Position numbers and translations under genes: made by a program
In this document: positions 45,924-54,681 of the stretch, piece after piece
Layout: each line of letters starts with the position of its first letter
Numbering within the stretch: the stretch's first letter is position 1
Notes under the pieces: generated by a model
The model's input: only the letters and a program-made list of their open reading frames with translations
Told to the model about the DNA's origin: nothing
Database searches by the model: none
DNA from: Flammeovirgaceae bacterium UBA5008
Lineage (GTDB): Bacteria > Bacteroidota > Bacteroidia > Cytophagales > Cyclobacteriaceae
Direction: 5' to 3'
Assembly (NCBI GenBank): GCA_002398365.1
Contig: DGYK01000049.1
Span: 9,701-73,700 of the forward strand
Length of the DNA stretch: 64,000 nt

Positions 45924-48398
45924 TTACTCTTTCTCTGTTTTCGTATTCTCTCTGGTAAACAATCCCAAACATCCTATAAACAAAACTACCACCAGCCAAC
46001 TCGAAGCCAATGTTACTTTGTTCCCAATCAAATAAGGCTTGGGTTCAAACTTAAATTCGACTACATGCTTTCCTTGCGGTATTTTTAATGCACGTAACAC
46101 ATAGTTAGCGCGCAGTAAAGGAGTCTCTTTGCCATCAATGAAAGCGCTCCACCCTTTCGGGTAATAGATTTCTGAAAATACTGCGAGGCCATCGGCAGCA
46201 CTTTCGGTTTCATATTTTAGGTAAGACGGCTTCATCTCTGCTACGCGGATGCTACTCAAACTATCGTAACCAATACCTCCATATAAATTAGCCGCAAACT
46301 TCGATTGATCGATGACTGCGGTTTGTTTGGTATTGATTGTTTCTGTTTTCTTCAACTCTTCGGTAGGTGAATTGACGGCAACCACTTCTTTGACAAACCA
46401 AGCCGGTCCATTCGCATTGGGATTGGGAATGACATTGGCGGCTTCGGGGCCATACACCACGTACTTGGTGTTTAACATGTTCATTACTCCGTATTTGGTA
46501 AAATCCAAACTGCCTTTCTGGGCATCGGAATACAATTGTTGTGTTTCTTTCAACAAGCAAGAGTCGTACAGATCCTGATAGCGTCTCAACTTGGCACCAT
46601 GATAACCACCCAATGAATGATGGGCATAGGAAGTGCGGGCTTCGGACATCGCGCCCTGTAAGTTGTAAACGCGATAGTAGGATTTGTCTTGTAAGATGCG
46701 TTCGTCAGCTGCGTTGTTGGCGACAAATGAATTATCACGCTTGCGCTGAAAATTGTCTTTCGTAAAATAACGTCTGTCGACAACCGATAAATCAATCGCT
46801 ACTAAAAAGATGATGATGGCATAGAAACCCCAAGCGGATACTTTCTTTTCAAAGTTGAAATACAACAACAAAAACACCGGTAGAATAAATGCAAATGCAC
46901 GCCACGCATCGGCACGTAACAAACTCCTGCGGTCTTCACTCAACGCCTTCACAAACCAAGCGGGTAACTGTTTTCCTTCGCCCTCATTCACAAAACTTCC
47001 CATTCCGGCAAACGCAATCAACACCAAACACAATCCGCCTGTCGCTCCGAAGGCAATCAGAATTTTCTTTTTCGTTTCTTTTGTAATGCCGATGGTGAGC
47101 AATCGCTCCACTCCCATCATGCCTAACAACGGCATGGCAAACAAAATCATTACCAACGCAAAACTAACCGAACGAAATTTATTGTAACCCGGAAAGTAAT
47201 CGAACATAAAATAGTTGAACGAAGCAAAGCTATCGCCCCAACTCAGCATTAAACCCAATGCCCCGATGGGCACCAGCCACCACACATATTTTCGCTCCGC
47301 AAACAAAATGCCGATCACAAATAAAAAGATCACAATCGCTCCTGCGTAATACGAACCAATGGTAGAACCTTGCGGTCCCCAATAAGCCGCTGTATAATTC
47401 GCCAGTTGATTGGCCATTTCATTATCTCCTGAATTGACCAGTGCTTTATACGTAGCGCTATTCTGATCTTGCACGAACGATTTCGTGCTGGTGCCACCGT
47501 AAAAATCGGGGATCATCAACGCCATGGATTCCCACACACCGTATTTATACGCAAACGCATATTGCTTTGACAAGCCGTTGGCATCACCTGCCTCTCCTTG
47601 CGAAGCCGGTTTCACTAACTCCGACTTTCCACGAATGGAGTAGTTGGTATATTCGGTAATCGCCCAGAATTGTCCGAAGAACGTGCCTGCTGCCAACACC
47701 ACTGCCGGTATCAACGCGCCAATCGTCTTCACAAAATCGCCCAACTGTTTGGTTTGAAAATGGTGAATGAGTTGTACTAATCCATACACACCTACAATCA
47801 ACACCGTGTAATAGGTAATCTGCATGTGATTCTCACGTAAGTGAAGTGCCAACGCCAATGCGGTCATTCCGAAACCCAATAAACGCTTGCCCGAAAATGC
47901 TACGTGAATTCCGGCAATGACAAACGGCATGAATGCAATCGCACCAATGCGTGAATTATGACCAGCCGATAAACCGATGATGACATACGAAGACAACCCA
48001 AAAGCCAGTGCCCCTGCAATGGCCAGATACGGGCGCACCCGAAATGCTAACAACAGAATGTAGTAGCAGATAAAAGCTGCCAAAATATTATTGATCGGAT
48101 GCGGCAAGAATAAACTCATGATCTTCTTGGTCCACACCACAGGCCCATCGCTCCATTTCAAACTGACCAGATAAGCCGGCATGCCACTAAACATATTAGT
48201 CGCCCACAAACCTTCTTCACCGGTTGCCTCGCGGTAATCACTCAGCGACTTGCTGGCACCCTGAAACTGCTGAATATCCGGCTGGCTGATTGACTTATTA
48301 TCAAAAAACACCGGGCTGAAGAAAAAGACGGTAACCAGAAGAAACACCAATACGGCAATGACGTGCGGCTGAACGACAGACCACTTAATTTTTTGCAT
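45924..48398 (-). CDS. YfhO-family integral membrane glycosyltransferase-like protein
   Basis: 824 aa with about 12 spans and a large C-terminal extracytoplasmic beta domain. QPDIQQFQGASKSLSDYR and MPAYLVSLKW in the first loop and IYYPKGWSAFIDGKETPLLR with LRALKIPQGKHVVEFKF near the end are characteristic of YfhO. In Bacillus YfhO takes part in glycosylating lipoteichoic acid; here the target is unknown. ATG 48398 is chosen, as earlier codons would overlap the divergent gene at 48471. Confidence 0.92.
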   Translation of the reverse strand: MQKIKWSVVQPHVIAVLVFLLVTVFFFSPVFFDNKSISQPDIQQFQGASKSLSDYREATGEEGLWATNMFSGMPAYLVSLKWSDGPVVWTKKIMSLFLPHPINNILAAFICYYILLLAFRVRPYLAIAGALAFGLSSYVIIGLSAGHNSRIGAIAFMPFVIAGIHVAFSGKRLLGFGMTALALALHLRENHMQITYYTVLIVGVYGLVQLIHHFQTKQLGDFVKTIGALIPAVVLAAGTFFGQFWAITEYTNYSIRGKSELVKPASQGEAGDANGLSKQYAFAYKYGVWESMALMIPDFYGGTSTKSFVQDQNSATYKALVNSGDNEMANQLANYTAAYWGPQGSTIGSYYAGAIVIFLFVIGILFAERKYVWWLVPIGALGLMLSWGDSFASFNYFMFDYFPGYNKFRSVSFALVMILFAMPLLGMMGVERLLTIGITKETKKKILIAFGATGGLCLVLIAFAGMGSFVNEGEGKQLPAWFVKALSEDRRSLLRADAWRAFAFILPVFLLLYFNFEKKVSAWGFYAIIIFLVAIDLSVVDRRYFTKDNFQRKRDNSFVANNAADERILQDKSYYRVYNLQGAMSEARTSYAHHSLGGYHGAKLRRYQDLYDSCLLKETQQLYSDAQKGSLDFTKYGVMNMLNTKYVVYGPEAANVIPNPNANGPAWFVKEVVAVNSPTEELKKTETINTKQTAVIDQSKFAANLYGGIGYDSLSSIRVAEMKPSYLKYETESAADGLAVFSEIYYPKGWSAFIDGKETPLLRANYVLRALKIPQGKHVVEFKFEPKPYLIGNKVTLASSWLVVVLFIGCLGLFTRENTKTEKE

Positions 48399-48470
48399 GG
48401 AAATGGCTTTTATAGTCTGCAAATGTGCAAATTTGATTTGGTTTAATGCATACCCTAAACGCCAAATGCC

Positions 48471-48914
48471 ATGATTTTTCGCTTTGCACTCCTCGCTTGT
48501 ATTGGTTTGATCATCAGCTGTCAACCTCCGCGCACGGAAGGTCGGTCGGCTGCAGCAGATATCACTGCTATTAAAGCCGTGTTAGAAAAACAAGTCAACG
48601 CGTGGAACGAGGGTAACATTGATGCCTTTATGGAAGGTTACTGGAAATCGGATTCTCTCCTATTCATCGGATCGAAAATTACTTACGGTTGGGACAGCAC
48701 CTTGGTTCGCTACAAAAAAAGTTATCCCGACAAGGCCACGATGGGTCAACTGCGTTTTGATATTATGCGCGTGGACTTTATATCAACAGATCATTATCTC
48801 GTGACCGGAAGATACACGCTGCTGCGTGCCAACGACCAACCCACCGGCATTTTTACTTTATGGGTAAAACGCGTTAACGGAGCGTGGGTAGTGGTGTACG
48901 ATCATACTTCGTGA
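48471..48914 (+). CDS. DUF4440/SnoaL-like lipoprotein
   Basis: 147 aa. Lipobox (IGLIISCQ) then a NTF2-like domain: VLEKQVNAWNEGNIDAFMEGY, a hallmark of DUF4440, ending GIFTLWVKRVNGAWVVVYDHTS. These cone-shaped domains often bind small ligands or act as isomerases; no catalytic assignment possible. Divergent from YfhO. Confidence 0.85.
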   Translation: MIFRFALLACIGLIISCQPPRTEGRSAAADITAIKAVLEKQVNAWNEGNIDAFMEGYWKSDSLLFIGSKITYGWDSTLVRYKKSYPDKATMGQLRFDIMRVDFISTDHYLVTGRYTLLRANDQPTGIFTLWVKRVNGAWVVVYDHTS

Positions 48915-48997
48915 AGATCGCTTGATTTTTCTACCCTCTGTAAGGAATTATACATTCGTATCACTTATTGTTCAGGTTCTGCTGCACCTGATTTGGT

Positions 48998-49492
48998 ATG
49001 CACATTCATTTGAAAGATAAATTCACCGCTGAAATTCTCGCGCACCGCGGTATTATTCATAAGATCTGTCGGGTGTATCGAAAGGATGCCGATGATCGCA
49101 ATGATTTGTATCAGGAGATTGTGCTGAACGCCTGGCAATCTTTTCCGCGGTTTGAAGGTCGCTCGAAATTCTCTACGTGGTTATATCGCGTGGCCATCAA
49201 TACGGCTTTGTATCAAACGCGCAAAGATAAATTCTTTGGCAAACTATCGGATCTGGATTCTGCAGAAAACCAACCGGAAGAGTTATCCAACGAAGATGAT
49301 TTGCGACTGCTTTACCAAGCGATCGATCAATTGGATCCGGTTGACAAATCAATCGTGTTGTTATACTTAGATGAACTGCCGTACAAGGAGATATCAGAGA
49401 TTACTGGGCTCACGGAAACGAACGTGGGGGTTAAACTGAATCGGATTAAACTAAAAATGAAAAACCTACTTTCTGCTTATGGAGCTCGATGA
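48998..49492 (+). CDS. ECF sigma factor
   Basis: 164-aa sigma-70 factor. Region 2: NDLYQEIVLNAWQSFPRFEG and STWLYRVAINTALYQTR; region 4: QLDPVDKSIVLLYLDELPY followed by the HTH EISEITGLTETNVGVKLNRIK. It is translationally coupled to a membrane protein gene (14-base overlap), which suggests that protein controls it, although the partner lacks a classical anti-sigma domain. Confidence 0.93.
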   Translation: MHIHLKDKFTAEILAHRGIIHKICRVYRKDADDRNDLYQEIVLNAWQSFPRFEGRSKFSTWLYRVAINTALYQTRKDKFFGKLSDLDSAENQPEELSNEDDLRLLYQAIDQLDPVDKSIVLLYLDELPYKEISEITGLTETNVGVKLNRIKLKMKNLLSAYGAR

Positions 49493-50051
49493 TTTGAAAG
49501 AACAGTGGGCCAAGCCCGACTGGAATAATATGCAGGCTAACCCTGCCAACGAAGCGGATCAAATTCAAGCGATTATTTCTAAATCGAGGCGTGGTATCCG
49601 GAAAATTTTCTCTATTGAGATGGGTATTGGTGTGTTGATGTATATTCTTTTCGGGATACTGGCATTTTGGGCAAAGGAAAGTGTATCTTTTTTCTTGTAC
49701 AAGCTCGTGGCCGTGATTACTGTCTTCGCCATTCCGATTTACTATCGTATGTATCGTTCGATTCGGTTGTTGGAAACAGCGGACTATGGAAAAGATATGA
49801 AGACGCACCTTTCGGCTTTTCTGACTCACTATAAAATCACGATGGCGATTTATCAATGGGGCAGTTATGTGATGATTATCGGGGCGTTGATTGTTTTTTA
49901 TACGGATCAATCGTTTGAGCGGCAAACGCTATCGTATAAAATATGGATTACTGTTTACATGCTTATTTGCATGGTCATGACCAAGCCGCTGGTGAACCGG
50001 TTTTACGGTCGCAAAGTGAAATCGATGGAAGCGTTTGTGAATGAATCGTAA
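49479..50051 (+). CDS. Membrane protein coupled to the ECF sigma factor
   Basis: 190 aa. Begins MELDDLKEQWAKPDW, a start common for sigma-linked proteins in this phylum, then four membrane helices (about 48-68, 72-90, 120-140, 150-165). It overlaps the sigma gene by 14 bases, so coupling is strong. A possible anti-sigma or sensor of envelope state; inference. Confidence 0.8.
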   Translation: MELDDLKEQWAKPDWNNMQANPANEADQIQAIISKSRRGIRKIFSIEMGIGVLMYILFGILAFWAKESVSFFLYKLVAVITVFAIPIYYRMYRSIRLLETADYGKDMKTHLSAFLTHYKITMAIYQWGSYVMIIGALIVFYTDQSFERQTLSYKIWITVYMLICMVMTKPLVNRFYGRKVKSMEAFVNES

Positions 50052-50470
50052 GCTGCAAGCGGCAAACTTAAAGCTTCAGGCTGCAGGTTACGGGCTGCAA
50101 GCGGTGGGGAGTAAGTTGAAAGTTGTTGGTTGAAAGCTGCAAGCGGCAGGTTGAAAGCTTCAGGCTGCAGGCTACGGGCTGCAAGTGGTGGGGAGTAAGT
50201 TACACGCTGTCAGTGCGAGGAACGAGGAATCTTTTCAAACGTATTTTTACCAAAGATGCCTCGTACCTCGGCACGACAAGGGTGGTGAAAGGCATTTCTT
50301 AAAATACTTTTTGATACCTCATCCTAGCCTTCTCCACAAGAGAAGGTATTAGCGGAATTTTAAGAAATGCCTTTGCCTGCTGTCGTAACAGCATTCACAA
50401 CTCGTTCTTAACCACGACCAAAGATGCCTCGTGCCTCGGCATGACAAGAGTGATGAGACGGTTCTAAACT
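50052..50470. repeat. Gene-free stretch with word-like and direct repeats
   Basis: 50052-50210 is built of variants of GCTGCAAGCGG, CTTCAGGCTGCAGG and GGGGAGTAAGTT. 50249-50284 and 50417-50452 are a 35-bp imperfect direct repeat around AAAGATGCCTCGT. CCTCGGCA and ACAAG recur in both. No gene seen. Confidence 0.75.
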
Positions 50471-50974
50471 TTACTTAAACAATCCTCCCAACATACCACC
50501 GATGTTGCCGAGTGGGTTGTTGTTGCCGCCTCCGGTCATTTGACCTAAGATGCTTCCAACATCCAATCCGCTGTTGCCGGTAGTGGATTTTAAAATGCCA
50601 CCCAAGTCAAAACTGCTGTCGTTGGGGTCGTTGGTTTTGGAGATCAATTGATTCATCACAGTCGGCAATAATGAAGAAGCAATGCCTTGTGCTACTTGAG
50701 GAGATACTCCGAATTTAGAAGCAAAGTTTCCGGCTACCTGCGAAATGATGTTGGACACCATCGGGTTGCTGGTGAGTGAACTGCCTCCGCCATTTTGAAA
50801 TAAGGAGACGATCTGCTGCAGATTGCCACCGGAAGCCTGACTTTGCAAACCGTTAAAGATTTGTGAAGCTACATCTTTGATCGCAGCGTTGTTGTGTTGG
50901 TTTGGAATAGCAGGGTTGTTGATGATGGCATCGCCTGCATTCTCTTCTACTAACTTCATTAATTGGTCTAACAT
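50471..50974 (-). CDS. DUF937-like protein of unknown function
   Basis: 167 aa. Rich in Gly, Asn, Ser and Gln, ending in a Gly-rich tail (LGQMTGGGNNNPLGNIGGML). Two segments LMKLVEENAGDAIINNPAIP and NPMVSNIISQVAGNFASKF look like helical repeats of the DUF937/YidB type. Function unknown. Spaced about 87 bases from riboflavin synthase on the same strand. Confidence 0.7.
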   Translation of the reverse strand: MLDQLMKLVEENAGDAIINNPAIPNQHNNAAIKDVASQIFNGLQSQASGGNLQQIVSLFQNGGGSSLTSNPMVSNIISQVAGNFASKFGVSPQVAQGIASSLLPTVMNQLISKTNDPNDSSFDLGGILKSTTGNSGLDVGSILGQMTGGGNNNPLGNIGGMLGGLFK

Positions 50975-50999
50975 AGGGGTTTGTTTTAGTTTATTTGTT

Positions 51000-51055
51000 A
51001 CTGGTTACTCGTTGCAAGTTGCTGGTTACTGGTTGCAAGTTACCAGGCAAGTGTT
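51000..51055. repeat. Short word-like repeat
   Basis: GGTTACT and GTTGCAAGTT occur two or three times in 50 bases; same style as the tracts at 50052 and 53330. Confidence 0.6.
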
Positions 51056-51061
51056 GCACTA

Positions 51062-51646
51062 TCATTTTCCCACTAACCGCTTGACATACTTGCCGATGAT
51101 GTCGAATTCTAAATTAACGGCATCGCCTACCTTCAATTGGTGAAAGTTGGTGTGCTCATACGTGTAGGGAATGATCGCCACACGAAAGCCATTCTCTTTC
51201 GAGTTGAAGCACGTCAGGCTCACGCCATTCACCGCAATGGATCCTTTCTCTACCGTTACGTTTCCGATGCCCGCATCGTATTCAAAGTCAAACAGCCAAC
51301 TGCCATTTTCTTCTTGTATGCGTGTACACACTCCGGTTTGGTCTACATGGCCCTGCACAATGTGTCCGTCAAAGCGGCCATTGGCCACCATGCAGCGCTC
51401 GATGTTGACACGCGTGCCCACTTTCCAATCCCGTAAGGTGGTTTTGGATAATGTTTCATCGATTGCCACCACACTATGTTGCCCTGCGCCTGTGCGCTCT
51501 ACGGTAAGGCACACTCCGTTGTGTGATACGCTCTGATCGACCTTCAACTCGTGACTGATCGCGCAAGCCACATTAAAACGCGTGTTCGTTCCCTCCTGCT
51601 GCAAGGATACCACCTCGCCCATCGCCTCAATAATTCCTGTAAACAT
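51062..51646 (-). CDS. ribE: Riboflavin synthase
   Basis: 194 aa, alpha chain of riboflavin synthase, which dismutates two lumazines to riboflavin. Two repeated lumazine-binding domains: MFTGIIEAMGEV at the start and QSVSHNGVCLTVE in the first, GHIVQGHVDQTG and KGSIAVNGVSLT in the second. Normal length. It begins 2 bases after the amidohydrolase stop, so both share a transcript. Confidence 0.97.
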   Translation of the reverse strand: MFTGIIEAMGEVVSLQQEGTNTRFNVACAISHELKVDQSVSHNGVCLTVERTGAGQHSVVAIDETLSKTTLRDWKVGTRVNIERCMVANGRFDGHIVQGHVDQTGVCTRIQEENGSWLFDFEYDAGIGNVTVEKGSIAVNGVSLTCFNSKENGFRVAIIPYTYEHTNFHQLKVGDAVNLEFDIIGKYVKRLVGK

Positions 51647-51648
51647 GT

Positions 51649-53286
51649 CTACTTCTTTAACTTACTCACGGCCTCTACCTGATCGGGGCGCAAGGTTGGA
51701 TATTTAATATTCAATTGTTCAAGATACGTTTTGTATTTGGCCGGATCATAATAGAACGGTTGCAGCTTGGGTGCAAACTCTTGCATGATCTTCGTGTTCA
51801 GTTGAATGGCAGGATTGTCCTTCTCGCCTACCAGCGGAGTGTATTGCTGCTCTTTGGTCTGCTCGTTTTTGTAATAGTCCCACGCCTTCTTCAGCAACTC
51901 CGGCTTCGTGAATAAATCCACCAGCGTCATCGCTTCTGCTTTCGCGCCATACACAATTCCCTTGTGCGCAATGGGCGTTGCCATCGTAATCGCGTTCGAC
52001 CAATGATGACCCGGCAGCCCCGGAATATTCGAAGGGTAATTCAACACAATCGTAGGTACCGTCCACGATACATCCGCAATATCATCCGATCCACCTCCCA
52101 TCGACATCATTTGTCTTCCCATTACATTCACCATCCCTACGGAACTAGGCAAACCCATCGTGTCTAACTTGGTGGCGAGTCCTTCTGTTTTGGGAGCTTT
52201 CAATTCCAACTGTGTGGCCTTGGCCAGTAACTGATCTTCGGGCGACCAGCTTGGCAACCCTACCTTCTTAATATTGCTGTACATTACTTCGGCCATCGGC
52301 TTGTTGAAGTGACCGGGCCAGGCAGAGCCTAAAATCTCATAGGTAAATTTGGTATCCGTCATCAACGCGGCACCTTCGGCTGTCTTCACGCCTTTGTCGA
52401 ACAACGCTTTGATGGCAGGGTACGTGCGCTCACGAAAGTAATACCACACAGAGGCTTTGGAAGGCACCACATTGGGTTGATCGCCCCCATCGGGAATGAC
52501 ATAGTGCGAGCGATGCGTTAACTCTAAGTGTTCACGTCTGTAATTCCAGCCGATGTTCATCAACTCTACGGCATCCAGGGCACTGCGTCCCCGCCAAGGG
52601 GCACCGGCTGCATGCGCAGCCTGACCTTCGAAGTTAAATTTGACCGACACGAGACCGTTGTAACCATTATCGCCATACGACACTTTCAGATTGTCGCCCA
52701 CGTGCGTAAAGATGCACGCGTCTACATCTTTGAAATAACCGGCCCGCACATAATACGCTTTGGTGCCCACCAACTCTTCGGCAATTCCGGGCCATAATAC
52801 GAGGGTGCCCGGCATTTTATCGCGCTCCATAATTTTTTTGAGCGCCAGTGCGGAAATAATATTGAGCGCCTGACCTGAGTTGTGGCCTTCTCCGTGTCCG
52901 GGAGCACCTTCCACGATTGGATCATGATACGCCACGCCCGGTTTCTGCGATGCTTTCGGAATACAGTCCACATCCGAGCCCAAGGCAATCACGGGTTTGC
53001 CGTTGCCCCACTTGGCAATCCATGCGGTGGGCACACCGGCTATGCCTTTCTCTACGATGAAGCCGTTTTTCTCGAGTAAAGTGGTGAGATAGGTAAAGGT
53101 TTCTTTCTCCTGAAAGCCGAGTTCGGCAAAGCTGAAAAGCATGTCGTTGATTTGCTGACCGAGGGCGGCATTTTTCTCTACTTCGGCAGCTACTTCTGCT
53201 TTCAGTTTATCGATTTTGGCGGGCGAGAGCTGCGCCTGGCAGAGTGTATAACTCAAGAGCCACAGGAGAGTGATTTTTATCTTCAT
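51649..53286 (-). CDS. Secreted M20-family amidohydrolase (AbgB-like)
   Basis: 545 aa with a signal peptide (ITLLWLLSYTLCQAQ). M20D metallopeptidase core: ALGSDVDCIPKASQ, GAPGHGEGHNSG (metal ligands), GIAEELVGTKAYYV, ending VLNYPSNIPGLPGHHWS. Most similar in layout to p-aminobenzoyl-glutamate hydrolase subunit B and to IAA-amino acid hydrolases; the substrate is unknown. Upstream lies a gene-free repeat region. Confidence 0.9.
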   Translation of the reverse strand: MKIKITLLWLLSYTLCQAQLSPAKIDKLKAEVAAEVEKNAALGQQINDMLFSFAELGFQEKETFTYLTTLLEKNGFIVEKGIAGVPTAWIAKWGNGKPVIALGSDVDCIPKASQKPGVAYHDPIVEGAPGHGEGHNSGQALNIISALALKKIMERDKMPGTLVLWPGIAEELVGTKAYYVRAGYFKDVDACIFTHVGDNLKVSYGDNGYNGLVSVKFNFEGQAAHAAGAPWRGRSALDAVELMNIGWNYRREHLELTHRSHYVIPDGGDQPNVVPSKASVWYYFRERTYPAIKALFDKGVKTAEGAALMTDTKFTYEILGSAWPGHFNKPMAEVMYSNIKKVGLPSWSPEDQLLAKATQLELKAPKTEGLATKLDTMGLPSSVGMVNVMGRQMMSMGGGSDDIADVSWTVPTIVLNYPSNIPGLPGHHWSNAITMATPIAHKGIVYGAKAEAMTLVDLFTKPELLKKAWDYYKNEQTKEQQYTPLVGEKDNPAIQLNTKIMQEFAPKLQPFYYDPAKYKTYLEQLNIKYPTLRPDQVEAVSKLKK

Positions 53287-53329
53287 GTAAAAATAGGTTT
53301 AGGGTAATGCAAGGTAAGGAAAAGTTGGT

Positions 53330-53560
53330 GGTTCTTAGCTGCAAGCTGCAGGCTACAGGCTGCAAGTTGTGTGGTGGAAGTTAAAAGTGGAAGGTTGAGA
53401 GTTAAAAGTGGATGGTAACTAGCTTCAGGCTGCAGGATACAGGCTGCAAGTTGAAAGTGGGGAGTTAAAAGTTGGTGGATATTAGCTGCAGGCTTCTGGC
53501 TGCAGGCTGCAGGCTGCAAGTTGAAAGTGAGAAGTTAAAAGTGGAAAGTGACAAGTTAAA
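53330..53560. repeat. Word-like intergenic repeat tract
   Basis: Imperfect variants of GCTGCAGGCTGCAAGTTG and GGAAGTTAAAAGTGG, the same words as at 50052-50210. No gene is supported in 53287-53741. Confidence 0.7.
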
Positions 53561-53599
53561 AGTTGGTTCTTTTGGGCGGCAAACAGGCTATCCGTTACA

Positions 53600-53690
53600 A
53601 GTCCTCGTGGCGGCCATGATCTCGCAGGCGTAAAAGGCCGCCACTGTGGGCTTTCCACTTCTATCCTTGCCGCAAGGGCTTCGGCAACCA
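53600..53690. other. GC-rich inverted repeats
   Basis: GTGGCGGCC (53607-53615) pairs with GGCCGCCAC (53636-53644), and TTGCCG (53667-53672) with CGGCAA (53682-53687). The stretch is much more G+C-rich than its surroundings. It may be a structured RNA or the end of a dead mobile element. Confidence 0.5.
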
Positions 53691-53939
53691 ATTTCAGAGT
53701 GGCGACACACGCGGGTTTGACCTCACCCCGACACGCTGGACGTGGAGATACGGGAGGGCTTGTCCCACACCACAGGTGATGGGGATGAGATGGGAATTGA
53801 ATACCGAAATTCGGTTTGGGAGGAGTTCCGACAGGCGTCCGCCCCTAACCCACAGGCGAAGCTCCGGCCTCTTATTAGATGTAATCTACTGATTATACGA
53901 CTGTTACCACTTTTACAAGGACCTCCGGAGGCTGTGCCG

Positions 53940-54233
53940 GAGGTTACAATGGCTCCACAGGAGTTTACATTGGCCTTTCAAGAGTTGACATTACCCTTTC
54001 AAGAGTTTACAATGTCCTTTCAAGAGTTGACATTGGCCTTTCAAGAAGTTATAATGGCCTTGCAAGAGTTGACAATGCCCTTTCAAGAAGTTACAATGCC
54101 CTTTCAAGAGTTTACATTACCCTTTCAAGAGTTGACATTGGCCTTGCAAGAGTTGACATTGGCCTTTCAAGAAGTTACAATGGCCTTGCAAGAGTTGACA
54201 ATGCCCTCGCAAGACTTTACAATCGCTTTTCAC
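53940..54233. repeat. Array of 14 units of 21 bp
   Basis: Fourteen head-to-tail units of exactly 21 bp, close to GAGTTGACATTGGCCTTTC plus two bases, with variants GAAGTTACAATG and GAGTTTACATTACCC. The frame is open across the array because 21 is divisible by three, giving a 7-residue repeat (FQELTLA), but most changes between units alter the amino acid, so coding is not supported. Confidence 0.92.
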
Positions 54234-54376
54234 GCAATTTCAGGCGCAAAAATCTGTTTATTAGCGTGTTAACCTCATTTTCAGCCTGTTCATTTTAAAC
54301 CCTATTTGATTATTTTTAAATATAGATGCAGGTTTTAGATTCTGTTTACAACATCTAATTCATACTCTCTTCAAAA

Positions 54377-54649
54377 GATTGCGGTACTTATTCAAACGAG
54401 TTCGGTGCTTATTCAAATGGAATCGGTGCTTATTCAAAAGTATTCAGTGCTCAATCAAAAGGTTTCGGTGCTCGTTCAAAAGATTGCGGTACTATATCAA
54501 ATGATACCGGAACTTAGTCAAACGAGTTCGGTGCTCATTCAAATGGAATCGGTGCTTGTTCAAATAATTCCAATGCTTATTCAAATGATACCGGTGCTCA
54601 TTCAAAAGATTCGGTTGCTTATTTAAATAGGTTCGGTGCCTTTTCAAGC
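54377..54649. repeat. Array of 13 units of 21 bp
   Basis: Thirteen exact 21-bp units around TCGGTGCTTATTCAAA, with five variable bases between units, plus a partial unit before. Different sequence from the array at 53940 but the same unit length and a shared TTCAA core. It would encode heptads like SVLIQME; coding is doubtful. Confidence 0.92.
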
Positions 54650-54681
54650 TTTCAGACTGCCCTTCTTACCATGGTCGGAGT

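Noticed and set aside
53742..54272. 176-codon open frame through the first 21-bp array (heptad FQELTLA)
   Set aside because: The frame is open only because units are 21 bp; unit differences mostly change residues and the upstream part has no coding character.
54405..54626. 73-codon frame in the second 21-bp array (SVLIQME heptads)
   Set aside because: Same reason; starts on GTG inside a repeat and ends in the array.
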